Source of the DNA: an uncultured Clostridia bacterium
Lineage (GTDB): Bacteria > Bacillota > Clostridia > Oscillospirales > Ruminococcaceae
NCBI GenBank assembly: GCA_947630825.1
Contig: CANRJA010000010.1
Span: 1-64,000 of the forward strand
Length of the DNA stretch: 64,000 nt
Direction: 5' to 3'
The notes beneath the pieces were generated by a model that did no database searches, had not been told where the DNA came from, and worked only from the letters and a program-made list of their open reading frames with translations. Positions 50,841-59,842 of the stretch are shown here, in pieces. The stretch's first letter is position 1, and each line of letters starts with the position of its first letter. The translations under genes were made by a program, and so were the position numbers.

Positions 50841-52356
50841 AATACTTTCTGTCCAGACTTCGGTACTGAACAGCCTGTGCTATATGCGCCTTATCTATTA
50901 CCTCGCTTTTATCCATATCCGCGATTGTCCTTGCAACCTTAACTATTTTATCGTATGCACGGGCAGAAAGACCCAGCTTTTCAAAAACGTTTTTAAGTAT
51001 AGTATTGGCGCCGTCCGTCATTGGACACACCTCGTGAAGCAAATCAGAGGTAATGTTTGCATTGCAGGTGATTTTCGTGTTTCTAAATCTTCGGTTTTGG
51101 ATCTCTCTTGCCTCGAAAACTCGCTCTCTTATCTGAGATGAAGTCTCCGCCCTTATATTTGATGATATACTTTCATACTCAACAGGAGCGACATCTAAAT
51201 GAATGTCAAATCTGTCCATCAACGGTCCTGAAATTTTTGATAGATACCTCGCTACCTGACTTGGAGTACATATGCATTTTCTTGTAGGATGTCCATAATA
51301 TCCGCATGGGCAAGGATTCATAGCGGCAACAAGCATAACCGAGCAAGGATATGTAATATTCCCCCACGCTCTTGAAATAGTCACAACACCGTCCTCTAAC
51401 GGCTGGCGCAGAGCCTCTAAGGTTTTTCTGTCGAACTCGGCAAGCTCGTCTAAAAACAAAAGACCGTTATGAGAAAGAGATATTTCTCCGGGCTTAGGGA
51501 TAGTTCCCCCACCGGTTAATCCTGCTTGTGAAATCGTATGATGCGGGCTTCTGAACGGACGCTTTGTAATCAGCGGAGTGTCAGGGTTTAAAATTCCCGC
51601 AACCGAATAAAGATTAGTAGCTTCTATCGATTCCTCAAAGGTCATCTTGGGAAGAATGGTCGGTAGCCTTTTGGCAAGCATACTCTTTCCGCTTCCTGGC
51701 GAGCCTATCATAATTACATTATGACCTCCGCACGCAGCTATCTCAAGAGCCTTTTTAGCCCCTTCCTGACCCTTTACATCTGAAAAATCAAGCGCGTCGA
51801 AATAGTCAATATCCTTAGGTATATATTTCCTCTCAGGAGTAATCGGTACTGATAAGAAGTGGGACAAAAGCTCTTTAAGCGTGCTTACTCCATAGACGGT
51901 TATTCCCTCCACAACCGACGCTTCATACGCATTTTTCTTGGGAACAAATATCTCTTTAATTCCCTGCTTCTGTGCATACAAAACCATAGGGAGAACGCCG
52001 TTTACATCTCTTATTTCCCCACCCAGCGATACCTCGCCTATAAAAGCCTTGCCTTGTGTCACCGACTCCTGAATAACCCCTGATACAACAAGCACCGCTA
52101 CCGAAATCGCCATATCAAACGACGACTGTGTTTTTCTTATATCAGCAGGCGCGAGATTTACCGTAACAGACCGCTCGGGGAAATGTATATTGCTTGAACG
52201 AAACGCGCTTTTTATCCTGTCCCGACTTTCCCTTACCACAGTATCAGCCTGTCCGACAATATCAAACTTAGGCAATCCGTTTGAAGCCTCTATCTCGACC
52301 GTAACGCCGAATGAGTTCATACCCAAAAGACCTATGCTGTCAATTTTAGCAAACAT
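50827..52356 (-). CDS. comM: ComM/YifB-family Mg-chelatase-like AAA+ ATPase
   Basis: 509 aa. Hexameric helicase-like AAA+ protein; in naturally competent bacteria ComM drives branch migration during transformation, while the role in others is open. N-terminal domain (1-180) of the ChlI type with GLPKFDIVGQAD and RSVTVNLAPADIRK. Walker A GSPGSGKS (Lys224), a Walker B LLFLDELAEF, and a C-terminal domain with zinc-finger-like MNPCPCGYYGHPTRKCIC. No dprA or recombination genes are adjacent. No minus-strand terminator other than the hairpin at its stop. Confidence 0.9.
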   Translation of the reverse strand: MFAKIDSIGLLGMNSFGVTVEIEASNGLPKFDIVGQADTVVRESRDRIKSAFRSSNIHFPERSVTVNLAPADIRKTQSSFDMAISVAVLVVSGVIQESVTQGKAFIGEVSLGGEIRDVNGVLPMVLYAQKQGIKEIFVPKKNAYEASVVEGITVYGVSTLKELLSHFLSVPITPERKYIPKDIDYFDALDFSDVKGQEGAKKALEIAACGGHNVIMIGSPGSGKSMLAKRLPTILPKMTFEESIEATNLYSVAGILNPDTPLITKRPFRSPHHTISQAGLTGGGTIPKPGEISLSHNGLLFLDELAEFDRKTLEALRQPLEDGVVTISRAWGNITYPCSVMLVAAMNPCPCGYYGHPTRKCICTPSQVARYLSKISGPLMDRFDIHLDVAPVEYESISSNIRAETSSQIRERVFEAREIQNRRFRNTKITCNANITSDLLHEVCPMTDGANTILKNVFEKLGLSARAYDKIVKVARTIADMDKSEVIDKAHIAQAVQYRSLDRKYWQQR

Positions 52357-52484
52357 TATGTCAATCTCCTTTATCAGTATGATATTCTATTGTCAATTTT
52401 TGCTTACATCAAGCGGAGTTTTTAATCCCGATATAATTTCAGACGCTACCTTTTACCCTCTAACAGGTTAAGCTTGCAGAACAA

Positions 52485-52519
52485 TTTATAAAAATGGGTG
52501 ACATTATAAATGCCACCCA
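52485..52519 (-). terminator. Terminator of cdaA-cdaR
   Basis: Stem TGGGTGACATT/AATGCCACCCA with loop ATA, followed on the minus strand by TTTTTAT. Confidence 0.75.
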
Positions 52520-52639
52520 AAAATTCAGTAAGGACAAAACCCTATGTTATTATATCCTTCGGCTGTAACCAACCGCTTTGCTTAAAAATTCGGCTGACTT
52601 TATAGAAAAGGTTTATTTTTATGCAATTTAAAAAACAGT

Positions 52640-53917
52640 TTACCTTTCTGCGACTTCAAAAGTTATGTCATACAAACCATAAGCCCATACCTTGCCGTTA
52701 TTCGGCGCATATATCGTTACAGATTTTGTATATGAGCCTTCACTCAGCGATTCGCCTTTCAAATCCAACTCAGCTATAAAATCAGATGCTTTAATAGACG
52801 AAATAACCCTTTCAGGACCGTAAATTGTCACGTCTGTTATCTGATTAGTTCTTTTAGCGACTCTGTTGTCATCAGCCCTGTTAATAATTTTTATCTGTGA
52901 GCTATTAAGAGAGATAATCTTCTTACTGAGGTTATTCTTTTTCACTCTTACTGTAACCGTACTTATCCCCGAAGCGTTTATCTGACCGCTTTCGGTTTTA
53001 ACGTCCATATCAAATTTTGCACCGGGACGTATATCCCTTAATTGCAGATATCCCAAAGAATTTGTCGTTGTATCTTCAATATCATTATTCGGAGACAAAA
53101 CATCTATGCTTTCATCTGATAACGAATACTTTATAACAGAATCGTCAAAATTGTCCGGCGCACCCTGTATACCTACAGAAAACGGTAGCGTCTTTCTCAT
53201 ATAAACAGAAAAATCTATTTGAAAATCATAAGTGCTAAGAGTTATATCCGATTGATCTATCTCCAAATCATTCTGATACAAAATCACTTGGGATGATGTG
53301 GTTGAATAGGACTCAGACAAAGAAAGCCTTCCGTCGAATTTGACCTTGACATCGGTAATCAAATTGATCTTATCCTTAGGACCTCTTATTTCAACCTTTT
53401 CAGGAAATACAGATGCTTCTGTCAATGTGTAACCCTCTGAAGCACTAACTCCGGGCGCTTCAACAGAAAGCTCTTTTTCAACTGATTCAATATAATCAAG
53501 ATTTACCGTAACCTTATTAGGCGTTATGTTTTCAACAGTAAATTCATCGTCATTTTTAGACTGGATCTTTACATCTAGCACATATTCACCGGCTCTGTCA
53601 ACCTTGGAAGCGTCGACCGTTGCATAAAGATCGTCGTTTGAATAGTTTCCTATTTCATAACGCATTCCGTTTATTGTTGCACTGACTTGTTTGATGTTGT
53701 ATTTTACAACAGAAAGTCCCTCACGCTCTGCTTTTGTGCCTGTTAAATTAACCGATAGCGGAATGTTTGACACTGTTTTGTGTATCGAAGGGTAAAGAGT
53801 AAGCGACAATGCAACCCATATAATAACAGCTACAACAACTGAAAATATTCTTAAAAATAACTTGTTATCAAAAAGGTGTTCTAAATTTATTTTTGTTCTT
53901 TTTGTACGCTTTTCCAT
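52640..53917 (-). CDS. cdaR: YbbR-domain regulator of diadenylate cyclase
   Basis: 425 aa. One N-terminal membrane helix (about 20-42) and an outer part of about four YbbR repeats (DLYATVDASKVDRAGEYVLDVK is typical). In Bacillus and Listeria CdaR binds CdaA from outside the membrane and tunes cyclic di-AMP synthesis. The start overlaps the end of cdaA by 31 bp, so translation is coupled. glmM, which usually completes this operon, does not follow; a terminator and an intergenic region come next. Confidence 0.9.
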   Translation of the reverse strand: MEKRTKRTKINLEHLFDNKLFLRIFSVVVAVIIWVALSLTLYPSIHKTVSNIPLSVNLTGTKAEREGLSVVKYNIKQVSATINGMRYEIGNYSNDDLYATVDASKVDRAGEYVLDVKIQSKNDDEFTVENITPNKVTVNLDYIESVEKELSVEAPGVSASEGYTLTEASVFPEKVEIRGPKDKINLITDVKVKFDGRLSLSESYSTTSSQVILYQNDLEIDQSDITLSTYDFQIDFSVYMRKTLPFSVGIQGAPDNFDDSVIKYSLSDESIDVLSPNNDIEDTTTNSLGYLQLRDIRPGAKFDMDVKTESGQINASGISTVTVRVKKNNLSKKIISLNSSQIKIINRADDNRVAKRTNQITDVTIYGPERVISSIKASDFIAELDLKGESLSEGSYTKSVTIYAPNNGKVWAYGLYDITFEVAER

Positions 53918-54783
53918 TTCTTCTTCACCTTCTTTGCAAATCCGCCCTTATCCTTTACCGATATGTCGGGTATGAAGCGTTTTTTCAAAAGTCTTCTTAA
54001 GCTTTCTTTAGAAAAACCTCGTGTAAGCTCTCCTTCCTCCGCAACGGAAATGTTACCTGTTTCCTCAGAAACAACTATTACTATCGCATCTGATACCTCG
54101 CTGATCCCGATCGCAGCCCTGTGTCTTGAGCCAAGCTGTTTATTAATAAGTTCCTCCTTCTGCGGAGTAGGAAGAAAACAGCCCGCCGCTAAAATCTTAG
54201 CGTCTCTTATTATTACTGCGCCGTCGTGAAGCGGAGAATTAGGGAAAAATATGTTCCCAAAAATCGAATCGCTTGGCTTACAATCAAGTATGATTCCGTT
54301 TGCAACCTGTTCACCGAGCTTTGTCTTCCTTTCACAAACTATCAAAGCGCCGGTTTTGGTTTTTGAAAGATTTGACACGGCGTCGCAAATAGAATCAATA
54401 CATCCCGTCCACACCGAGCGATCTTGCTCGTTCTCTGAATTGATAAACGATAGATTTGCGACCTTAGTACGTCCCATTTTTTCAAGAATCCTTCTCAACT
54501 CAGGCTGGAACACTATAATCAGTGCGACAAATCCCCACCTGAAAAAGTTTTCAAGCAAAAATGTCATTGTCTTTAATTGAAGAAGTGAAGATATCAAATA
54601 CCCTAAAAGAATGATAATTATTCCTTTTACAAGCTGTCCTGCTCTTGTCTCTCTAACGATTTGCGTGCCTTTAAAAATCAGATAAGACAAAATAGCCATA
54701 TCTATTAAATCAACAACAGTAATTGATTTAAAAACGCTTACAAAGGCTTGTAAAACTTCAGATATTGCAGACAAAATATTCAC
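53887..54783 (-). CDS. cdaA: Diadenylate cyclase (membrane type)
   Basis: Makes cyclic di-AMP from two ATP; this messenger controls potassium and osmolyte balance and wall stability. Three N-terminal membrane helices (about 10-95). A DisA_N catalytic domain has Asp187-Gly-Ala (PLHDGAVIIRD) and Arg220-His-Arg (GSRHRAAIG). The C-terminal tail is strongly basic. Length 298 aa is slightly longer than usual (about 275). A promoter lies just downstream of the preceding gene's stop. Confidence 0.94.
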   Translation of the reverse strand: MNILSAISEVLQAFVSVFKSITVVDLIDMAILSYLIFKGTQIVRETRAGQLVKGIIIILLGYLISSLLQLKTMTFLLENFFRWGFVALIIVFQPELRRILEKMGRTKVANLSFINSENEQDRSVWTGCIDSICDAVSNLSKTKTGALIVCERKTKLGEQVANGIILDCKPSDSIFGNIFFPNSPLHDGAVIIRDAKILAAGCFLPTPQKEELINKQLGSRHRAAIGISEVSDAIVIVVSEETGNISVAEEGELTRGFSKESLRRLLKKRFIPDISVKDKGGFAKKVKKKWKSVQKEQK

Positions 54784-54891
54784 TTCCCCTCTTGATTTCT
54801 ATATCCATTATTACCTATTAATTTCAACTATTAGAAAAATAAATATCCTTATATTTAAGATATTAAATACATATAAAACAATTCTATAAAT

Positions 54892-54920
54892 ATTATAACA
54901 CACCAATAAAATTTTAACAA
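54892..54920 (-). promoter_or_regulatory. Promoter of cdaA-cdaR
   Basis: Minus-strand TTGTTA (54920-54915), 17-bp spacer, TATAAT (54897-54892), about 110 bp before the cdaA start. Confidence 0.7.
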
Positions 54921-54923
54921 GGG

Positions 54924-56063
54924 TTAAATCCCAATATTATTTACTTTTTTAAGCTCTGTTACTACCTTTCTAACCTCTAATTCACTGTTAAACACAGATG
55001 GCGAGAATCTTGTCAGTCCGTCCTCAACTGTTCCGAGCGATTTATGTGCCAGAGCAGAACAATGAAAACCTCCCCGAAGTGCAAAGCCGCGATTGCTCAG
55101 ATACTCTGTTACCTCGAATGAGTTAGCGTTTTTATAGCTAAACGAAACAAGCGGCGCATATTCTTTGTTATCCTCTCTTATAACAGTGAAATTATCTAGC
55201 TGTCCAACCTGCGATGCGAATATATCGCATAGTCTGTCCTCTTTTCTTCTTATGTTATCTATTCCGTTTTCTTTTACAAAATCAACTCCTGCTCCAAGTG
55301 AAATAATTCCCGGAACATTTATCGTTCCGCTTTCTAGCTGCTCAGGTAAAAAGTCTGTCTGCTTAAGTTCAAGTGAAGTCGCTCCTGTTCCGCCTTCAAT
55401 TATTGTACTCAGCGGATATTTACCGTCTGAAATAAGCACGCCCGTTCCCGAAAGTCCGTAAAGACCCTTGTGACCGGCGCAGCAGATAAAGTTTATTCCC
55501 TCACCCAGCTTGATATCCATAACGCCTGCTCCCTGCGCAGCGTCAAGAATAAAGCATATTCCTCGCTTTTGGCATACAGCCGCTATCTCCTTAAACGGCA
55601 GTATCTCTCCTGTAACATTAGACGCCGCCATCATACAAATGCACTTTGTATTTCGCCTTATAAGCGACTTGAAATTTGCTATAGTCTTTTCATTACTTTC
55701 TGCAACCTTTGCTACAGAAACGCTTACATTTTTTCTGTTATATGCAAGTGCAAAAGCAGGACGGGATACAGCGTTATGCTCTAAAGAGGAAATTATAATA
55801 TGTCCTCCGCTTTGCATTATTCCCTTCATTGCAAAGTTTATTGCATGGGTGCAGTTAAGCGTAAAAACAATATTCTCAGGCTTTGCATTAAAAAATTGAG
55901 CTATCTTTTCCCTTACCTTATAAACCTCGTCCGCCACTCTTACAGACATCTTGTGTCCGCTTCTTCCCGGATTTCCTCCCAGATATTTTAAAGAGTAGCA
56001 AGCTTTTGTGATTACGGCGCTGGGCTTTGGAAAGGTGGTAGCAGAATTATCAAAATATATCAT
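54924..56063 (-). CDS. Cysteine desulfurase-like class V aminotransferase
   Basis: PLP enzyme that removes sulfur (or selenium) from cysteine (or selenocysteine). MIYFDNSATTFPKP opens the protein. SLEHNAVSRP, DAAQGAG, AGHKGLYG (PLP Lys199) and RGGFHCSALAH (catalytic Cys335) follow. Length 379 aa is usual for the SufS/CsdA-like clostridial group. No isc or suf scaffold genes are present. Instead a DUF3343 gene lies directly upstream, which points to selenium or sulfur carrier work rather than general Fe-S assembly. Confidence 0.9.
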   Translation of the reverse strand: MIYFDNSATTFPKPSAVITKACYSLKYLGGNPGRSGHKMSVRVADEVYKVREKIAQFFNAKPENIVFTLNCTHAINFAMKGIMQSGGHIIISSLEHNAVSRPAFALAYNRKNVSVSVAKVAESNEKTIANFKSLIRRNTKCICMMAASNVTGEILPFKEIAAVCQKRGICFILDAAQGAGVMDIKLGEGINFICCAGHKGLYGLSGTGVLISDGKYPLSTIIEGGTGATSLELKQTDFLPEQLESGTINVPGIISLGAGVDFVKENGIDNIRRKEDRLCDIFASQVGQLDNFTVIREDNKEYAPLVSFSYKNANSFEVTEYLSNRGFALRGGFHCSALAHKSLGTVEDGLTRFSPSVFNSELEVRKVVTELKKVNNIGI

Positions 56064-56167
56064 CTTTATCCACGCTCTGTTAAGAGCATACCTCCTTTTT
56101 TGTTTATTACAGTTTTGTGAGCATATTTGGATAATGACCTAATGCACAGACCTTACCTTCCACAAAG

Positions 56168-56389
56168 CTACTCAGGAAGCTTCTGATACGCTTTGTGAGC
56201 AATGTTTTCAGCGTCGAGAATTGAGAATATATATCTTAAATCATCACGGACTCTTATTGAATAACCGCATCCAGAACCCAGATTTTTAGGCGTTTTTTGT
56301 ATCTCGCAGTATAGTCCCATATTGTTGAGAAGCTTCTTTGCTTTCATGGCATAAGTTATAGATGAAACTGCTATCAGGCTTTTTTGCAT
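56168..56389 (-). CDS. DUF3343 (putative Se/S carrier-like) protein
   Basis: 73 aa, cytoplasmic. Small alpha/beta protein: AVSSITYAMKAKKLLNN at the start, the Cys/Gly loop NLGSGCGYSIRV in the middle (the Cys is the probable carrier site), and a final helix. DUF3343 proteins often stand next to cysteine desulfurase, YedF or selD genes and are called Se/S carrier-like; the role is not proven. Likely co-transcribed with the desulfurase 104 nt downstream. GGAGG lies about 10 nt before the ATG. Confidence 0.8.
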   Translation of the reverse strand: MQKSLIAVSSITYAMKAKKLLNNMGLYCEIQKTPKNLGSGCGYSIRVRDDLRYIFSILDAENIAHKAYQKLPE

Positions 56390-56542
56390 TGTTTAATTAG
56401 TCCTCCTTTGTCGATTGACAATAAATATTAGGGGCATTAATATATTATGACTTTTTCATTTAATCGTGAACAAAAAACGATATATATTTACAAAAAAACA
56501 GACGGCTGTTAAAGCCGTCCAAAAATTATTTATATGTAGATT

Positions 56543-57388
56543 TTATTGTCTGTTTATCCAGTCTATCGCAAGCTCGACCCACTTTTCGTTTACAGGAACT
56601 ATATGATGCTCACCGGTCGAGGTCTGGTAATTGCAAAGCGAAAGCCCGTGGTTTCCCCACTCGAATATGTGAGCCTCAAACGAAATTTTATACTTCGACA
56701 AAGCCGTCATATAACGCAGTGAGTTTTCAACAGGTACAGCCGAATCATCAGCCGTGTGCCAGAGAAATGTGGGCGGCGTAGACTTTGAGACCCTATTCTC
56801 AAGAGAGACAAGCTCACGTATTTTTAACGCCTCGTCATTTGATTTGTCATCGCCCAAAAGATTTAATATGCTTGTTTCGTGGGTAAATTCACTGTCGCTG
56901 GTTATAACAGGATAGCATAAAATGCAACCATTGGGCTTTATATCTTCAGACTTTACACCTAATGGTTGTGTAAGAATATCCTTATCGTAGAAATTAGCAA
57001 CCGACGCCGCTAAATGGCCTCCTGCCGAAAAGCCAAGAACAAAAATCTTATCCTTATCGACCTGATATTTATCAGCATTGTCTCTTACATACTTAACTGC
57101 ACTTGCAAGCTCCAGAGCGGCAGTCGGAAACTTTTTATTCACGCAAGAGTATCTCAGCACAAATGACGCTATTCCGTGACCTGCAAACCTAAGTGCTACA
57201 GGCTCGTTTTCCCTGTCAGAATTGTAGTCGTATCCTCCGCCCGGGCAAATTATAACCGCAGGAAATCTTTTCTCTCCTATCTCCTCAGACTTAGACGTGC
57301 AATAGCTCGTCAGCGTTGGGGTACAGCCATCTCCGTTAAGACCTGCTTTTTCATAATCGACTTTGATATTGATAGTTTCAAAAATCAT
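56543..57388 (-). CDS. Acetylxylan-esterase-like alpha/beta hydrolase
   Basis: 281 aa from ATG 57388 (TGGAGA 6 nt upstream; the track start adds 10 residues). Resembles BD-FAE/Axe2-type esterases that free acetyl or feruloyl groups from xylan fragments. Seen are the oxyanion loop CPGGGYDYNS, the nucleophile in GFSAGGHLAA (Ser121), an Asp in HTADDSAVP and a His in WGNHGLSL. No signal peptide, so it acts inside the cell on imported oligosaccharides. Divergent from a GH43 gene, with which it likely works. Confidence 0.85.
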   Translation of the reverse strand: MIFETINIKVDYEKAGLNGDGCTPTLTSYCTSKSEEIGEKRFPAVIICPGGGYDYNSDRENEPVALRFAGHGIASFVLRYSCVNKKFPTAALELASAVKYVRDNADKYQVDKDKIFVLGFSAGGHLAASVANFYDKDILTQPLGVKSEDIKPNGCILCYPVITSDSEFTHETSILNLLGDDKSNDEALKIRELVSLENRVSKSTPPTFLWHTADDSAVPVENSLRYMTALSKYKISFEAHIFEWGNHGLSLCNYQTSTGEHHIVPVNEKWVELAIDWINRQ

Positions 57389-57492
57389 AATATTCTCCAT
57401 TCTTTTTACTTTATGCATTTATACTGTATTTTATAGTAACACAAAAGGTTAATAATTTCAACAAGAGAAGGTCATTCTATTGAGACATAAAA

Positions 57493-57521
57493 TTGACATT
57501 ACATATAAGGCATGGTAAAAT
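57493..57521 (+). promoter_or_regulatory. Promoter of the GH43 gene
   Basis: TTGACA (57493-57498), 17-bp spacer, TAAAAT (57516-57521). Confidence 0.7.
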
Positions 57522-57558
57522 GTTATAAAATTTTTATATTAATTAAATGGAGGTTTCT

Positions 57559-59031
57559 ATGAAATACACAAACCCTGTTGTAAAGGGCTTTTACCCAGAT
57601 CCCAGCGTTTGCTTTGCTAATGGAAAATTCTATATGGTGTGCAGCTCTTTTCAATATTTTCCGGGCGTTCCACTGTTTGAAAGTGAAAACCTCGTGAACT
57701 GGACGCAGATAGGTCACGTTCTAACACGTAAAAGTCAGGTTATGCTTGAGAAAGTAAACAGCTCGGGCGGAGTTTTCGCACCTACCATAAGATACAACAA
57801 CGGCAGATTTTATATGGTAACCACCAACGATACTACGCATCAGAATTTTTATGTTTACACCGACGACATTTACAGCGAGTGGTCTGAACCGATTTATGTT
57901 GATCAGGGTGGAATTGACCCGTCTCTGTATTTTGAGAACGGCAGAGCATATTTTATCAGCAACGGAACCGACGATTATGGCGTCGGCGGAGTTGTTCAGT
58001 GTGAAATCAATATTGAAACAGGTGATAAGCTTTCTCACAGTAAATCTATATGGCAAGGCTCAGGCGGACGCTTTCTTGAAAGCCCGCATATGTATAAAAT
58101 CAACGGCAAATACTATCTTATGGCTGCCGAAGGCGGAACAGAGTACGGTCATATGATTACATACGCAAGAGCAGACGATATTTGGGGGAAATTTGAAAGC
58201 TATCCGAATAACCCTGTTCTCACCAACCGCAATAAAGCACCCTTTATAATTCAAGGTATAGGACACGGCGATCTGATACAGGATAAATACGGCGACTGGC
58301 ATATTCTTAGTCTGGGATTCCGTCAGATGGATTTATGGCGACCTTATCATCAGCTTGGCAGAGAGGTTTTTCTAACTCCTGTTAAATTTTATGAAAACGG
58401 CTGGTTCACCGCCGGCAAAAACGGCACAACTGACGAAAGCTACGAAATTCAAGGGGATTTTGTTCAACATGATAAAAAGCATTATACATTTGATAACACA
58501 AAGTGGAATATAGACTGGTGCTATCTTCGCCACCCCCATGAGGAGAACTATGAATTCTCTGATAATAAATTGACCTTAAACGGCACAAACATTACGCTTG
58601 ACGAAGCCGATTCGCCGACGTTTATCGGCATAAGGCAAAAGGATTTCAACCTCACACTCTCCTGCAATGTTACTGTTCATAACGGCGAGGGAGGAATAAC
58701 TTTCTATATGACCGAGAACGAGCATTACGATATTGCAATTAGCAGGACTGAAAGCGGTTACGAGGCTGTTCTAAAGCTCAATATCGGCGGAGTAAAGCAT
58801 ATTCAAAACAGGGTAAGTCTTAAATATGGAAATGCAAAGTTAGTTGTTTGTGCAAATAATTTTTGCTATAATTTTATTGTCGTTGATGAGGGCAAAGAGA
58901 TTAAGCTAGGTTGGGGCGACCCGAAATATCTTTCCAGCGAAGTTGCAGAAGGCTTTACGGGAGTTATTATGGCTCTTTATGCCATAAACGGCAGAGCCGA
59001 GTTTGAAAATTTCGACTGCTTATATGAATAA
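57559..59031 (+). CDS. GH43 beta-xylosidase/alpha-L-arabinofuranosidase
   Basis: 490 aa from ATG 57559 (GGAGG 5 nt upstream). Five-bladed propeller glycosidase: base Asp14 (GFYPDPSV), Asp120 (GGIDPSLYF) and acid Glu174 (RFLESPH), in the order typical of GH43. A C-terminal beta-sandwich (about 300-490) is as in xylosidases of the XynB3 type. Cytoplasmic. With the divergent esterase it would strip side groups and xylose from xylan oligosaccharides; subfamily and exact bond need testing. Its own promoter and terminator. Confidence 0.92.
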   Translation: MKYTNPVVKGFYPDPSVCFANGKFYMVCSSFQYFPGVPLFESENLVNWTQIGHVLTRKSQVMLEKVNSSGGVFAPTIRYNNGRFYMVTTNDTTHQNFYVYTDDIYSEWSEPIYVDQGGIDPSLYFENGRAYFISNGTDDYGVGGVVQCEINIETGDKLSHSKSIWQGSGGRFLESPHMYKINGKYYLMAAEGGTEYGHMITYARADDIWGKFESYPNNPVLTNRNKAPFIIQGIGHGDLIQDKYGDWHILSLGFRQMDLWRPYHQLGREVFLTPVKFYENGWFTAGKNGTTDESYEIQGDFVQHDKKHYTFDNTKWNIDWCYLRHPHEENYEFSDNKLTLNGTNITLDEADSPTFIGIRQKDFNLTLSCNVTVHNGEGGITFYMTENEHYDIAISRTESGYEAVLKLNIGGVKHIQNRVSLKYGNAKLVVCANNFCYNFIVVDEGKEIKLGWGDPKYLSSEVAEGFTGVIMALYAINGRAEFENFDCLYE

Positions 59032-59067
59032 TTGATTTTTTATTATTTTTTATATAGTACGGATATT

Positions 59068-59114
59068 AATTTCACCTATCGGGCAAACTAAACCTGATAG
59101 GTGAAATTTTATTT
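59068..59114 (+). terminator. GH43 terminator
   Basis: Perfect 13-bp stem AATTTCACCTATC/GATAGGTGAAATT, then TTATTTT. Confidence 0.85.
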
Positions 59115-59162
59115 TCGTCAAAAACAAGAAGGGAGAAATCCCCTAAGTGGGGTAATTATATT

Positions 59163-59444
59163 ATGGCAAAGCAAGGTATGAAGCGTCCTGACAGGACGCA
59201 TACACATCCGCTTAATGAACAAGCGGCTGTTCCAGAAATTCAGGGAAAGGCTAAAAGCGGTAAGGAGAAGGCAAGACCGATTATACCGGGCACAAGTGCG
59301 CCTGCGCAAAAGGTTTACCACTCCACTCCGCATAAGCACAGCGGCGACAAGCCGATAGCTGACATTTATCCTGTGATAGACACTGATTTGGCAAGGGATA
59401 ATCTTGAAAATGACATTCCTGATGCGGATTTGCAGGATATGTAG
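59163..59444 (+). CDS. Small polar protein, probably unstructured
   Basis: 93 aa. Not assigned to a known family. No signal, membrane helix or coiled coil; rich in Lys, Pro, Asp and His, beginning MAKQGMKRPDRTHTHP and ending in an acidic tail. The ribosome site is weak (GTGGGG about 9-14 nt before the ATG). The even, protein-like composition and the position right after a terminator support a real gene. The 3' end is followed within a few bases by heptamer repeats. Confidence 0.6.
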   Translation: MAKQGMKRPDRTHTHPLNEQAAVPEIQGKAKSGKEKARPIIPGTSAPAQKVYHSTPHKHSGDKPIADIYPVIDTDLARDNLENDIPDADLQDM

Positions 59445-59450
59445 CTATCA

Positions 59451-59556
59451 GAGGCAAGAGGCAAGAGGTAAGATGCAAGAGGTAAGAGGCAAGAGGAAAG
59501 AGGCAAGAGGTAAGAGGCAAGAGGTAAGATGCAAGAGGTAAGAGGTAAGAGGCAAG
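59451..59556. repeat. Tandem heptanucleotide repeat
   Basis: About 15 units of AAGAGGN with N mostly C or T (variants AAGATGC), starting 6 bases after a stop codon. Related degenerate sequence (AGAAGCAAGAAGTAAGAG) lies near 46.36 kb. Confidence 0.9.
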
Positions 59557-59622
59557 TTTCGAGAGGTATTTTTAAATCAGCCCAAAAATAGCACCACGAA
59601 ATTATTTTTTCTGTATTTATTC

Positions 59623-59651
59623 TTGAACTAATGGTAATTTTATGATATAAT
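59623..59651 (+). promoter_or_regulatory. Promoter of the small Fn3 protein gene
   Basis: TTGAAC (59623-59628), 17-bp spacer, TATAAT (59646-59651). It would give a leader of about 185 nt. Confidence 0.65.
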
Positions 59652-59723
59652 TTGAATAATAGTACAATTAAGTATTATTTTACAACAATATGCATTAAAT
59701 TCTTACACATTTTGTACATTAAA

Positions 59724-59760
59724 AATCCCTATCAGCTGGGATATTAAGCTGATAGGGATT
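59724..59760. terminator. Strong hairpin within the 59.6-59.8 kb leader
   Basis: Perfect 13-bp stem AATCCCTATCAGC/GCTGATAGGGATT. A T-run (TTTTT) follows only on the minus strand, so it would stop antisense transcripts. On the plus strand it is a stable leader hairpin. Confidence 0.55.
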
Positions 59761-59774
59761 AGGTAAAATATGAA

Positions 59775-59836
59775 GAAATCCTCCACATTCCTACAAATAT
59801 ATTATATGACATTATTTAGAAAATGTCAAGGAGGAA
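59775..59836 (+). promoter_or_regulatory. Leader able to mask its own ribosome site
   Basis: GAAATCCTCC (59775-59784) can pair with the ribosome site GGAGGA (59830-59835). Between them is a hairpin TGACATT/AATGTCA ending next to the ribosome site. This looks like a translational on/off fold. Inferred from pairing only. Confidence 0.45.
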
Positions 59837-59842
59837 TTTTTC

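Noticed and set aside
59451-59556. CRISPR array
   Set aside because: Units are 7 bp and directly adjacent, with no spacers and no cas genes.
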